From positions 45,108,908-45,172,907 of the forward strand of contig OY970825.1 in the NCBI GenBank assembly GCA_963853835.1: DNA of 64,000 bases. The letters run 5' to 3'. The notes beneath the pieces were generated by a model that saw nothing but the letters and a program-made list of their open reading frames with translations, was not told the DNA's origin and did no database searches. Both the position numbers and the translations under genes were made by a program. This DNA comes from Calendula officinalis. Lineage: Eukaryota > Streptophyta > Magnoliopsida > Asterales > Asteraceae. Each line of letters begins with the position of its first letter. Positions within the stretch are counted from its first letter, which is position 1. Below are positions 12,156-24,666 of this stretch, piece after piece.

Positions 12156-12480
12156 CACTACTACAGAAACGATTTGTTGTTGCGGGGAAAACGATTTGTT
12201 GTTGCGGGGAAAGGACCGCACTAACAAATTACGCACTATCAAACAAACAAACCGCAACAAAAGAGAAACCGCAGTATCAAACACAGAGACCGCAACAAGA
12301 AAGAAACCGCAATACTAAATCCAACACCGCAACAAAAGAGAGACCGCAATATCAAACATAGAGACCGCAATAAGAAAGAAACCGCAATATTAAATAACAA
12401 AACGCGCTATTAGTTCTTCGCACAATACACTAGATGCTATACCCGCAATATTAGTTATTCGCACACATGATAAAGTAACC
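12156..12480 (+). repeat. CACTA left TIR and subterminal repeats
   Basis: After the terminal CACTACTACAGA the sequence carries GATTTGTTGTTGCGGGG twice (about 12170-12211), then many ACCGCAA(C/T)A units in the opposite orientation up to about 12480. Short subterminal repeats are the transposase-binding sites in known CACTA elements. Confidence 0.8.
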
Positions 12481-12521
12481 GCAATATTTGATATTCAAAA
12501 TAAACAAAAAAAAATCATTCC

Positions 12522-12662
<141 letters not shown>

Positions 12663-12819
12663 CTAGCTCATATATATTTAAAATGTACAATCGCACAGTA
12701 ACTTAATGTCAAAAATTTACATTGTAATGGACTTGCAGGTTGTGATCATTGTAATGGACCGTGTTTCAAAAATTTACAACTATATGTTCAAAAATTTACA
12801 CTTGCTTAATTGCTAACCT

Positions 12820-15800
12820 TTAATAAGTGGCATCACTTTGCTTGCACCTCTTCATCCATTCGAGATACAGTGGCAACAACCTTTCTATGTATTCATGAAT
12901 CATAGAAGCATCAAAACTCTTATTAGTCTTCCACATCTGCTCATGAAAAACAATTAATATCAATAATTTTTACATCTAAATGAGTAATATTTTAAAACTA
13001 TAACATAAACTTACAGATTTGTTGATGTTAAACTGTATGGTCTGTAAAAATTCTTCAATATGTCGACTAACAATGTAACCACATTCCCAGCTTTGGTCTT
13101 GTTTCCAGCACTGTAATATTTCAATATATTGAATATTTTATACATCTTAAATAAATTGGTAAAAAATGGAAATTGAAAACATACAGTTGTGTTTATCCAT
13201 TTAAATCTACGAGGAAAAATACGATTGATTACTCCTACGAGAGTGTAGTAATTGGCACCAGTTTCACGCAATAAAGAATCAACAATATATGCAATATTCG
13301 TTTTAGGACAGAGGATAAAAAGCATCCAGTGTTGCCTGCAAGTAAACACAAGCAATTAATCAAAGTTACTTGCTTGTATGATGATTTAAAACATCCAGTG
13401 TTGCGTGTATTATGGAAAATCAAATCTTACTATTGACAGTATGGTGCAAGAATGTATGACTTGCTTGGATGATGATTTAAAACATCCCTGATATGTTGGA
13501 TGACATGGTTCTTGTTGGTGCGACATTCTGGGTCGGTAATATAGTGTGCATTGAAAAATGCACATCGTGAATTGTTGCCCGCCATTGCATAATAATACCT
13601 TAAATATACAACATAAAGTTAATAAATACAATTATACCCAAATAGTAAAATATTAAGCTTACATTGACAAACAATGTATCATGCTCATATCAACCCAATG
13701 GAATCGAGCAAATTGTAAAACCATATTTGTTATATTTGAAGAATGCATCAAGTATTGGGAGAAATTGGGGAGCATCGGCCATTACCATCGCATAATGCTG
13801 GTCGTACTGAGGATCTAGAGGAACATCCTCGGGTTCGGGTTCGGGTGTGGTGACGGTTTGGGCTGCGGTGGGTGTTTGGGGTTTAGGGACTGTTCGGTCT
13901 GGCCTGTCGGTTCGGGCTTCGGGGATGGTTTGGGCTGGGATAATGGGTTGGGCTTTAGTGACTGTTTGGGCTACGGGGACTGTTTGGGCTGGGTTAATGG
14001 GTTGGGCTGCGGGGACGGTTTGGGCTGCGGGGATGGTTTGGGGTGCGGGGACGGTTTGGGCTGCGGGGACGGTTTTGGGTGTGGTGACGGTTTGGGCTGC
14101 GGTGGGTGTTTGGGGTTTAGGGACTGTTCGGGCTGGGCTGTCGGGTTGGGCTTCGGGGATGGTTTGGGCTGCGGGGACGGTTTGGGCTGCGGGGACGGTT
14201 TGGGCTGCGGGGACCGATTGCAACTACAATAAGTAATGATAAAAATATTAGTATTTAAAAATAACGATCAAAATAATGACAATGATAAGACTAACCATTT
14301 GTGCATATCCATAAAAGTCTTGGTCTAAAGGGAAGGGTAAAGTTTCGGGCATTTCTGGTATATAAACATTGTTTGTTGACAAATCAAATGGAGAGGATTC
14401 TCTCAAGTCCCTTTCCGGGGAATTGACAAGCACATCGCCAATAAGCTAAAACATTTCTACAATGTTATATAAAAGCGTTCACAAACAATGTAAAAATACT
14501 AAAATATACCTTCACTGCATATCTTGGCCACTATACTATATTATATGGCAAATTCTCAACCAATTGAACATCATCTGTTTTTGTGAGAGGATGTACAGGC
14601 AAATCCTCCTTTCCTGCCACGATCGCATCAACTTGGACTTTTACACAACCATCGGCAATCGGTTTATTATGTAACAGTTGGAATCCAACAGTTGGCCATA
14701 CTTGTCCAAAACCAACTTTGACTAAATGGGTATCAGCCACCCTAATTAGCAACTCACATGGTGACAACACCTGTAAAAACATATACAATTATAAGGCTGG
14801 ATAGTATAGGCTGCAAAAGTTTTAAATTGTTACCTCAATAGGTGGATAGTGTTCCACCATTCCACGGGACCCACATGAATCATGGTGGCTTGTGTTGACC
14901 GTGGGGGTACTTTGCGGGATCACATTTCTAATCAATCCACCTTTAACCTTTGTGTATCCAATTGCCTCGGATACGGTCCGAGATCTGCCCCCGTGCTCGG
15001 GTCCTAGAAGACGAATTAAAGGATCCTCTTTATTTAATGCATAAGTACCATCCTCTATCATCTTTTTCTCTTCCGCGAGCTACAAAAAGTATTTGTTTAC
15101 CAAAAAGATAAAAATCTTCAATTAAATAAAACTTAGTATACCAAAACTTGGAAATTGTCCAACGCTTCGTTAGGAAGTTCAAACTTTCCTTCACTCTTCT
15201 TTACTGCACAACCCATCAAAAACAACCTAGACCGTTCATTTTGAATCTCCGAAAGAACACTATGGTTTTGTAGAAGTTCAGACCAAACTGCATCCTTTTT
15301 ACTTTTTTTAAAATGGGTCCACCCGCTTCGGCCCACGCGGACCTTGAATTGTCTCTTTGCATTGCTTGCCAGTGCTTTCTCCCTTTTTAGCTACACAAAT
15401 TAACAAGTTGTTAATAATAAAATATTGTACAATACTAAACATATAATATAATTAAGAGATACCATAAATTCTGGGGTGCTTCTTTGTGCCTTAAATGCTT
15501 CCCAATCATGCCTTTTAAGAAACTTATACTTCTCACAAGCATCCTTACCTGTAAGGACGAAATGTTTAACAAGCCTAGATTTAAAATTAGTACCAATTTT
15601 CACAGCTTTCTTCCTCATTAACTCTTTTGCATCATCGTTCTCGATATTCCACATATTCTACAATTTAGAGTAAATAAATTATATGCTATCATCACTTAAT
15701 AACTATTTCATATTTCTAATTAATAAATATATACCTTGGTATCCAGCCATAGTTGTTCATATATGTCTTTGTCCATTTTGCCCATATCAGTTGCTAGCGG

Positions 15801-15965
15801 GAAACGATGTTGAACCGTCATCCCAAACCATGACGTCAGTTCTTTACTCAGAGGGATATGATTTTCATCAAATTCAGTTTTATATACATCTTTGCTATAT
15901 TTCTTCCCAAAAGATGCAGGACCACGTTCGCCTCTACGTCTCTTACGTTCTTGATTATCGGCCAT
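12820..15965 (-). pseudogene. CACTA gene: Ptta/En/Spm transposase-like plus Ulp1 (C48) protease, broken
   Basis: I can build 11 GT-AG exons on the minus strand: 15965-15735, 15657-15463, 15390-15142, 15079-14834, 14770-14510, 14445-14296, 14223-13663, 13598-13431, 13335-13185, 13110-13015, 12936-12820. Exons 1-6 are all multiples of three. The start is MADNQERKRRRG (basic, nuclear-localisation-like). Exons 1-3 (WFGMTVQHRF, NFKSRLVKHFV, WEAFKAQRSTPEFM, GRSGWTHF) resemble the plant Ptta/En/Spm transposase family (Pfam Transposase_24). Exon 7 is a Pro-Ala-Gln-rich repeat. Exons 8-10 hold a Ulp1-like C48 protease core with candidate triad His in QHWMLFI, Asp in YIVDSLL and Cys in WECGYIVSRH. Lesions: TAG 14531-14533, a one-base frameshift near 13695-13700 followed by TGA 13690-13692, and a TAG formed at the exon 8/9 junction. 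Known CACTA elements of several plants carry such domains; the role of the protease in transposition is not established. Confidence 0.8.
13823..14223 (-). repeat. coding minisatellite, (T/A)-V-P-A-A-Q units
   Basis: Exon 7 of the CACTA gene consists of about 20 six-codon units reading variants of PAAQTV, interrupted by PKPQTPTAAQTVTTP blocks. At DNA level this is an 18-bp repeat of GGGACGGTTTGGGCTGCG type (plus strand), in higher-order blocks of about 270 bp. Disordered linker is likely. Its high GC content contrasts with the AT-rich surroundings. Confidence 0.9.
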
Positions 15966-16429
15966 TTCTGCAGAATTACGACACAAATGCGTGAACATAA
16001 TACGTTAACAGAAAAAGATGATTAAGAACGAATGCATAACAAACACAAGAAATCATTAACATAATACTTTAATACCTAGCTTGGTGAAGGAATATCAGCG
16101 ATGTAACGGTAAACTAGGGTTTAGGTCGACGAGTGTGATTAAGGTTTTTGGAAAAGAGATTAAGGATACGACGTGGTGAAAGCAACGTCGGTTACTATCC
16201 AAGGTGAAGAAAACGACGGTGAATCCAAACTCCGGTGAACTAGTGCAGAGTGATTTTGGTGAAGAAAACGGAGGGTTTGGTCTATTAAGGTTTTGTGCAA
16301 AAGTGATTAAGGATTCGATGTTTGGATAACTTATGTTTTGGGATTTGAAAATTTTGGAATAAACAATTTCGTTTTAGCGGGTCTTTATTTCATTTTAGCG
16401 GGTTATTTTATTCTTTTTGTTACCGTGGT

Positions 16430-17293
16430 TTATGTCCATTAGTTATTGCGGTTTTTTTGTTGTTGCGGTTGGGTGAATTAGTTGTTGCGGTTTTGTTAAT
16501 TTGTTGTTGCGGTTTTGAGTTTCATTTTTTTTGTGTGTTACAAGAACGTTGCATATATAGTAACAAATTCAAATTGTTAAAAGATGTTACACATGAATAA
16601 AACAGTAGGTTAATTATAAATTTGCATAGTACTAAAACAAATTCGAAGGAGGCCCAATGTTCGTTTTATAGACCATATGACTATCAATGGTGATATGGTC
16701 GACTTCAAACAGAAGATGGGCATCCGCACGAACCAACATGTGATGTTCACCCTTGATCTCGAAACAAAAAACCGTGGTGCTGGAGTTATCTTCAACGTTA
16801 CTCTTCTGTGAATCAACATGATGTTAGTTAGCTTTGTGTTTAGGTTTTGGTTGTCCTTGTTTTGGTTTGGCTTATAATAGTATGTTACATATATGTAATG
16901 TTATCGTTGTATCTCTATGAAATTTGTTTTTGTTTGCCAATTAATTAATTAATTTAAACTGAAAATTTAGATTGTTGCTGCGGGTTTAGCATGGCCGCAA
17001 CAACAAATGGAATTGTTAATGCGGGTAACGTATGGCCGCAACAACAAATGGAATTGTTAATGCGGGTAACGTATGGCCGCAACAACAAATGGAATTGTTA
17101 TTGCGGGTTTAGCATGACCGCAACAACAAATGGAATTGTTAATGCGGGTTTATCGTGGCCGCAACAACAAATTGAATTGTTGTTGCGGTTTTTTCTTTTG
17201 CAGTGCGAACTGAATTTGTTGTTGCGGTTATATTGTACCACCGCAATAAATAAATTTATTGGTCCGCACTAACAAACCCGATCTGTAGTGGTG
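16430..17293 (-). repeat. CACTA right TIR and subterminal tandem repeats
   Basis: Four or five units of about 45-57 bp (16988-17190) each contain GGCCGCAACAACAAATGG followed by AATTGTTAATGCGGG; isolated TTGTTGTTGCGG copies extend from about 16440. This is the counterpart of the left subterminal region and probably the side from which the minus-strand gene is transcribed. Confidence 0.8.
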
Positions 17294-20200
17294 GAAACTT
17301 TTAAAAAGTATGTAACGTAATAATTCACACAATAACTTGAAGTCTTGAACAGTGTTATGGCCGGTTAGAAGGTTCAAAACCTACAAATTACGTAGGATGT
17401 ATTTGGAAAAAGTTATTAAAAAAAGACCTAGTAACTAATAGTTGGAGTTGGAAGTTAAAGTAGCTGGTGTTGAAATATGTAACATGGCATAAACAGACAA
17501 ACAAGTAGGAGTGACAATTTGTGTCATGTTTAGATTGGCATAAATGTGAATATTTTTTTTCAAAACCAAAAGATTAAATGTTTTCGGTTTTGGTTTGGTT
17601 TTTGTGCCTAATGCTCACCTCTATCCGAGGACAGAACCGAAACCAATAGGATCAAAATCAAAAATCATGAAATTACAAAATCAAATCGAGTAGTCGAATC
17701 GAGTTGAGCTCGGCAATGTCATTGAGTAAATCGAGCTGAGCTCGAGCTTGAGTAATATACGCTGGATCGAGCTTGAGTCTAGTTTCGAATTTCAAGTTTT
17801 ATAATAGAGTCAATTTCGAGCTTGGCAGTGTAACATTTCAATTAGGCTCAGTTACACTTACATGGTACATGTCAATAAAAAAATATAAGTTCGCAAAATT
17901 GAATGTATGCATAGAGGAATCAACGTACATATATGCAAGGTTAAATGATTTGAACTCCAAAAGGACCAAAACGAAACTTGAAAAATATAAATAAATTCTA
18001 GGAAACAGTCCACTGATTCGGCCCCAAAACTGAATGGTCACTAAAATAAGCATGTGGGCCTCATTAGACTAACATTTTCGGGCTTACAAAAACCTGCTAC
18101 TTCCCGGTTGTTAATATCTAAGTATCTAACTATCTAAGTAGTTAAATGGTTTGTTTTTAATTCTTGGTACTTCATGTTTCTAAGGCTTTTGCTTAAATTA
18201 CGTTTGCTTCACGGGCTTCAAATTTCCAATACAATTATCTTTGATGGTGGGCATTCCTAGACATGAAAATAAAAAAATGGTTCAAGATCCGAAACCGACT
18301 TGGAACCGATCCGAACGGGTTCACACGTATAGATCGAGTCAAGTGATAAACCGTCAGTTTGGAATTGGATCGTACTTCAGGAGATAAACCGGTTTTAAAA
18401 CCAGATTTGTAAAGCCTGTTGGATATTACCTTTATTTACCAGGGCTTAGTTTTCAGTCATCATACTTTTATTTCTAGAATGAACTGTTCTGTGCTTAATG
18501 AAAGTGGATAGTGTGCGTCCTTTATGTTATTTATAAGATGCTTTAACTAAATGAACTACTCAGGAAAATATTGGCTACTTGATTGCAATTACTATGTACC
18601 TTATAATCTTTAATAATACTTAAAATCCATATCATTCTACTATCCACCACTATTACTACTCACCACCACCACCATGTACCATCCTCACCCACCACCACAA
18701 TCACTACTATCGATACCCACTATCAGTATGCATCACCACCTATCCAATGTAAATAATGCCACCACAATCTTCACTATCATCACACCAAAATATAGTTGCA
18801 GGGTATTTATCAGCATATTAGACGGATACCCTACTTTATATATAATGTGTTTGTGAGTTTCTCACATAAGAAGGGCATAATTTTCAGCATACCCTTACCA
18901 TTTTGGGAAAATCCTTACTTTTCCCTTTCAAAAATTGAAGAAGTATGTAAACCTATTAGAAGGACTAACCAATTGGGATACATGGTTATATGACTTTTAG
19001 TTGGCGTCGAAGTACAATATACTAGTCATTCTCATTTTATTTTCTCCATTAATTCCCCTTTATATACAATTCCCATTCAAATGGAACTGTTCATTATAAA
19101 ACAAAAGACTCCGTTCTGTTTAAAACTAAAGCCCCGTTGAATTTAAATTATAGCAAAATGGTTACATAAAGGAAATGTTGACAGGAATGGTGGGCAGGTA
19201 TCACGTGGGAAGTACAACAAACATTAATAAAGTATATACTTTTTTACTAAAACCAATTTTATCTTAAAAAATCAATATTCCCAAATGAACTATACTTGGA
19301 TTGCTAAAAAAGTTAAATAAGGTCGATAAATATGGATAAGATATATTTTATAAAATATATATATAGTTTGTATGAAATACTTTTATTTTTAAATAATAGT
19401 TACTTAATCAAAATACATATTTATTTAAATAAATTGTTTTAACTTTCGTATTAATAGACCCGCAACGAAGTGCGGGGTCCTATTACGCTTGTTAATACAC
19501 ATTAATTAGCAACCGTTTAATGTTCCAATTCTTAGAACCTTCATTTTGGTAGTCTATTATTCCCTCATATACCGTGGCCTATTTTTTAAGTTTTGACCTC
19601 AAAATTCTAAACTCCTCTTATTTCTTTTACTTTATTTTTCTTAAGGTAACATCACTCTTTGTTGAAATCCTTTTATCGGCAGCCTCATTCATTATCGGCA
19701 TCCTTCCAACCATTGATTATGGACATATTTGCGTTAATCATAATATTATTATCATTCATTTATATAGTAATCTTTAGAAAAATATAACCAAACAACATTT
19801 TAATCACCATAAAATATTGTTAATTAGGTATTTGTCCCCACATTTCGTGAGAAACCTATTAGTATTTTAAAATGCATCTATCCTTCCAATAATCACCCAA
19901 TAATATATTTTGCTTAGTTATACTTCATAATGAAATCATAATAGTTAAACGATTAAATGAGTGTTTGGGAAAACTTATTTTAAAGGTTTAGGCTTATGAT
20001 TATGAGTTTATAAAACTTATAATTAAAAATAAATATTCAAAACACCTATTTGCTTTTAACGAAAAAATAAATAGAATAATTAAAAAAATTTACTCTTTTG
20101 GCTTCAATATAATTAGACTTGTGGAAACAGGAAATCATTTATTAAAAATGACTTTATCGTTGAATTGTATATCGTTGTTTTTGTTGAAAAAGTTATGCTG

Positions 20201-20690
20201 AAAATGAATTTTTACCAACTTGGACGCATGTAATTAATTATATGTATATTTGTTATATATAATTAGTGGTTGACAGTTTTGCGTTCACCTTTGTCAGAGC
20301 TTCGCAATGAGCTAAAGAATGTCAAAAATGAGTTGTGGTGAATGAGATATCGACTCTAAAAGTAGGTGTTTAGAATAAAAAATCAAACAAATTAAATGAT
20401 TGAGAAATTATCCTATATTGATAGATGAAAAAACCTAAATGGGATTTATAAACAATGAAATGAGGAGGAGGTCAAGCGCAGTCGTTGGGGTTTCCTTTGG
20501 TTGCAATTGTTGAACCAAAGACTTGTCAAAGCTCGAACTTATGCACACTTGATTTCTAGGCTTGCCGAGGCTGTTTTTGCCATCTGATTCCTGGCCAACT
20601 GGTGAGTGTGTTGAATCTGCGTTTTGCGAACGTCGGTGTGCTGAAAATTAACACCTTTTATTGAAAGTCTCAAATATATTATATATAGTA
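17294..20690. other. intergenic DNA with low-complexity element remnants
   Basis: No gene found. 17560-17860 contains GGTTTTGGTTTGG- and GAGCTCGAGCTTGAG-type runs, a composition common in non-autonomous hAT remnants. 18640-18740 is a CAC/ACT-rich stretch. 19455-19490 holds a small hairpin-like GC motif (CCCGCAACGAAGTGCGGGG). Around 19970-20100 is a GTGTTTGG-type sequence resembling small hAT-like repeats. None has clear boundaries. Confidence 0.45.
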
Positions 20691-20790
20691 AAGATATAGA
20701 TTTAATATGAATATTGTTTTTCGTTATGATAAAGACTATTTGAATAAACAATTATTTGATTCTTAAGGGTGAATCATTTTTTATAGAAAG
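20690..20790 (+). repeat. dispersed repeat, copy 1 (second copy 46440-46530)
   Basis: The phrases ATGAATATTGTTTTTCGT, TTTGAATAAA.AATTA-TTGATTCTTAAG and GTGAAT occur in the same order here and near 46452-46520. Identity is high over about 85 bp. Family unknown. Confidence 0.7.
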
Positions 20791-20942
20791 TGATACATAT
20801 ACCATAAAAACTACTTACTTTACCACATTGTATAAGTTTTAAGGTAGATTGTACAACTATGCCAAAACATAAGTTGTGGTGTGGAAAGTAATTTTTATGG
20901 TGTTGATATCACCTTTTCATTTTTATTGCTTATATAAGTATA

Positions 20943-20985
20943 CTAGTTTCAAAGCGCGCCCGGATGGGCAGGCATGTTCCGAGAT
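20943..20985 (-). mobile_element. Helitron-like 3' terminus
   Basis: On the minus strand the sequence ends in a GC-rich hairpin-capable motif (GCCCATCCGGGC) followed about ten bases later by CTAG and then T, as expected of a Helitron 3' end inserted between A and T. Internal sequence is not recognisable, so this is a truncated or non-autonomous copy. Confidence 0.5.
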
Positions 20986-20989
20986 ATAG

Positions 20990-22629
20990 AATGCAAAACA
21001 ATGAGAATAACATACGAAATCTGATATACTTTACACGGCTTGGCTGTGAGTATACGAAATTGAACATACTCCCAATCAATGTCAAAAGATTAAATGTGTG
21101 TAACGAGTAATATTGACCCGCGCGTTGCAGCGGGATTTTAAGGCATCTATCTTTTGAAGTTAAAATTACGATTCAAATTATATGTAAAATTAGCAATGGT
21201 ATGATTCAAACCAAGAAACTTCCTGTACAAACCATATGGATTTACCAAATGAACTACTACCATATTTGTATCATACGCTTGCTACAATTATTATATACTC
21301 TAAATAAGTATATTAAAATATTAATTTACTTATGAATAGTAAAAATCCTATGAGTAATGTATGTAAGATATACAATACAATGGAACACGATAATTGTTAA
21401 AGTAGGTTAAAGACAAATATTTCCTAATTAAGTGTGCTATAATCGGATATCAAGTAGATATGGTGGATAAAGCATGATGACACATTAGCAAATTGTCTCA
21501 GATTACTAGAAATATAGTCATTAGCCAATGAGAATATGACACATTAGCAAGCAAAAGAAAAGGGAAGCATGTTGCAAACCTGTGGAAGTATGCATTTTCA
21601 TTAATTGAACTTTCAACTTCAATGACACAGTAACTTCTTCATGTTGACTTTTTGTCAGAGCATTTTGCAGCTCCATCTTTGTGTTGACTTTTACATGCTT
21701 CACATTTTATATTCATCATTTAAATATCATCTTTGTGACTAATGGGACATAAAATCATCTTTTGTGACCCACCTCGTCAAAAAGTATCATCATAAATAAT
21801 AATACAAAGCCTGCACAGGTTGTGTTGCAATTCGTATTAAACATGTTTGACTTGCAGATTTGTTTTGGCATTTAAACAAACAGTTGGACTGCAAACTGAA
21901 TTCATTCATAGGATGGAACAATAGTAAAGGCCATCTGATTTCAAATAATAACTTCAACTCAAACGATATAAATATAATTATAATTAAACTTTTCTAGCTA
22001 TGATTAATACGAATAATTAACAAAAGATAAAAAATGAAGATCAAATTAAAACTCTCGCAAGTGAAGAGATTCACACGAGACAAGCTAAATTGAAAGATCA
22101 ATTTACAAACCTTCAAAAGGAAAGAACAAATCAGCTATACAAAAGCAAAGAGTCAAGAAAACATTGCCCTAACATGAATAAGCAAAATCGTATAAAGTAA
22201 TTCAATCAAAAATTCAAAACCCAATTTGAAGGGGAAAAATAAAACAAAATAAGAAAACGTCAAAAAAAAGGAAGGTGTTCGAGATTTTTCATCAAACATA
22301 TAATAAACAATTGCAATTGAATGTATCCAAACTGAGAATCATAATTTGTGGAGCGTTTCATCGGAGATGAGAGGTTGGGAGCTGGTAATTGAATGTTAAC
22401 CATACCACCGGCACATCTCATCTGTCCAGAATATAAAGCCGGCTGTTTTAGGTCCATTGCATCAACCTTCTACGTCAAAATCGAAGCGTGAAGTCGGAAA
22501 GATGAAATGTTGACATGTTTTTTTAACTTCGAAAACTAACCTTTGACTCACTATTTCAAGCCAATCAAAAGCTGCTAAAATGACAACCCATCGATGATGT
22601 AGTAAGTTCTTCCCTCTAAGTGGTTGATT
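20990..22629. other. intergenic DNA, no gene supported
   Basis: A GC-rich motif ACCCGCGCGTTGCAGCGGG at about 21117 resembles another Helitron-type hairpin. Two short minus-strand ORFs (21521-21703 and 22260-22457) match nothing I recognise. No further structure was seen. Confidence 0.4.
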
Positions 22630-22737
22630 TATTAGATATTATATTTAAACTATATTTTAATGTAAGATTTTGTTAATGATAAAATGTAAAAGCAACAAAA
22701 AGATTTTCATTTTATTAAAAATCTTTTATGTTAAATC
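22630..22737 (+). repeat. dispersed AT-rich repeat, copy 1 of 3
   Basis: TTTTAATGTAAGATTTTGTTAATGAT and ATTTTCATTTTATT-AAAAT recur in inverted orientation at about 30525-30640, and the first part recurs at 48366-48415. The second and third copies abut Mutator-like elements and this copy abuts a copia LTR, so the repeat looks like a favoured landing site or part of a larger element. Confidence 0.65.
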
Positions 22738-23031
22738 TGTTGTAAGTCAAATTAGTTCAACTCAAGGAATCAATCCAACATTCTCATTAGACATGCTTGT
22801 GTTACAATATAGTACAAGAGATTCATTAGAGATAGAAGAGATACACGATACAAGAGATGCTAGAGGTGTGTGTAAAAAGACAAGTACATAAGATCGCTAT
22901 TTATAGGGTAGAGTTTAGTATGTTAATGGTGCACACTTTATGTACATAAAGTGTACTTATGAAGGTGATAAGTATTTCATAAATCCTACTTATGAAGGTG
23001 GTAAATGTGACCAACCATATGAGTTACAACA
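22738..23031 (-). repeat. 3' LTR of the minus-strand copia element
   Basis: The 294-bp segment has inverted ends TGTTGTAA / TTACAACA. On the minus strand it is preceded by the purine-rich tract ACCAAGGGGAAG (23032-23043), which fits a polypurine tract. Only this LTR is present in the window. Confidence 0.75.
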
Positions 23032-23059
23032 CTTCCCCTTGGTTGCTTAGATTTACACC

Positions 23060-23530
23060 GAATCATAGTTGAACTTCTCCGTCTTGTATCTTCAGACTTC
23101 GTCTCGTTAAAAACCTTGTTGGAGAAAACCCTTTCGGACAAAAACTCAGGTCGAAGGACAAAAGAGTACGATCTAGATGTCTTGAGCGACGTAATGAACC
23201 ATATATGGTGTTCCTCATTAAAACCTTGTTTAGAGAAAACCAGTGGGACAAACACTCTAACGAATGACAAAAGAGTGCACAATGGTTAATTATTATTGTA
23301 TCTTCAGACAATCCATCAAACATTAGCCTCATTAAAAACTTTGTCGGAGAAAACCCTTTGGGACAAAAACTCCAGCCGAAGGACAAAAGAGTACGATAAG
23401 GATGTCTTGAGCGAGTGAAGGAACCATATATGATGTGCCTCATTAAAACCTTGTTAAGAGAAAACCCAGTGGGACAAAAACTCTAACGAAGGACAAAAGA
23501 GTGCACAATGGTTAATTAGTATTCAACTGG
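23060..23530 (-). repeat. tandem repeats downstream of copia pol
   Basis: Two ~240-bp units, each made of two ~115-bp sub-units, repeat CTCATTAAAAACCTTG, GAGAAAACCC and GGGACAAAAACTC, then GGACAAAAGAGT. Similar arrays between RNase H and the LTR are common in certain plant copia lineages. On either strand they give only spurious ORFs. Confidence 0.8.
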
Positions 23531-23686
23531 ATACTCCCCCTGACTTCAACAATTCTTAGTGAGAATGAGGTACTGTTAGTGTCTCATTAAAAAAAACTTT
23601 TTCAAGGTAAACCCGATGGGACAAAACCCTTGGACTAAAGGAAAAAGAGTACACAAGCATTCATTAGGATGCTCCCCCTCACATGC

Positions 23687-23868
23687 ACTCAACAGGGTGC
23701 AAAGCATACGTCACGATGCAATTATTATTCTCACTCAACAGGGTGCAAAGCATACGTCAGGATGCAATCATTATTTGCACTCAACAGGGTGCAAGACATA
23801 TGTTTGAATGCAATCATTATATGCACTCAACAGGGTGCAAGACATACATTAGAATAGCTTTGATATAT
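23687..23868 (+). repeat. 46-bp tandem repeat, four copies
   Basis: The phrase ACTCAACAGGGTGCAA starts at 23687, 23733, 23779 and 23824, giving periods of 46, 46 and 45 bp. The intervening part reads GCATACGTCA-GATGCAAT-ATTAT with small changes. Noncoding part of the copia element. Confidence 0.92.
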
Positions 23869-24666
23869 TTTGGAAAGAATACTTTGGCGGTGACTTGGTG
23901 AACAAGTCCGCATGATTCTTATCTAATCCAATATGTTGCACTTCAATCTTTTGAAATGCTTGTTGTTCATGTGTAAAGAACAATTTCGGCGAGATGTGTT
24001 TGGTGTTATCCTGTTTTGATATAACCATGTTTCAATTGATCAATAACAACGGTGTTATCTTCATATATGACAACTGGTTAACTGGGATCATAAGTCAAAC
24101 CACATTTACTTCGAATATGGTCTCTTACATCTCAAAGCCATACACACTCTCTAGTCGCCTCAACGAGCGCGAGTAGTTCGGAGTGATTTGTCGAAGTATC
24201 AACTAGAGTCTATCTACAAGAACTCTAGGATGTCGCCACATTCCCTATGGTAAGACATACCAAATTGGGAACGTGCCTTGTGTAGGTCTGATAAGTAAAC
24301 TGCATTGGCATCGCCGATAAGGGCCGCGTTATCTCGAGTATCAGTCACACTTTATCCACTCGATGACACGCAGGGATAGAATAAGCACATATCCGTACTA
24401 TCTTTAAAATAACGGAAAATGTCTTTAATACCATTTCAATGGTGGCGTGTTGGCGCATTGCTATGCCTAGTCATGCATATCACAATAAAAAAGATGTCCG
24501 GTCTAGTACATTAATTGCGTTAAGTACCATATTGCGCTTATGGCACCGAGATATGAACACTCATGGCTCAATATCTTTTCATCATCCTCATTTGGATGGA
24601 ATGTAAGCTTTTAATGTCTAAGGAATGAATGCCATGGGAGTAGATTGAGGTTTTGCATCATGGAAA

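Noticed and set aside
13847..14236. Two plus-strand Gly/Trp-rich ORFs
   Set aside because: They are antisense to the PAAQTV coding repeat of the CACTA gene, which is supported by flanking exons and domain matches.
23616..23901. Overlapping ORFs with repeated His-Ser-Thr-Gly-Cys-Lys
   Set aside because: All three frames are open only because the 46-bp tandem repeat lacks stops; this is noncoding tail of a copia element.
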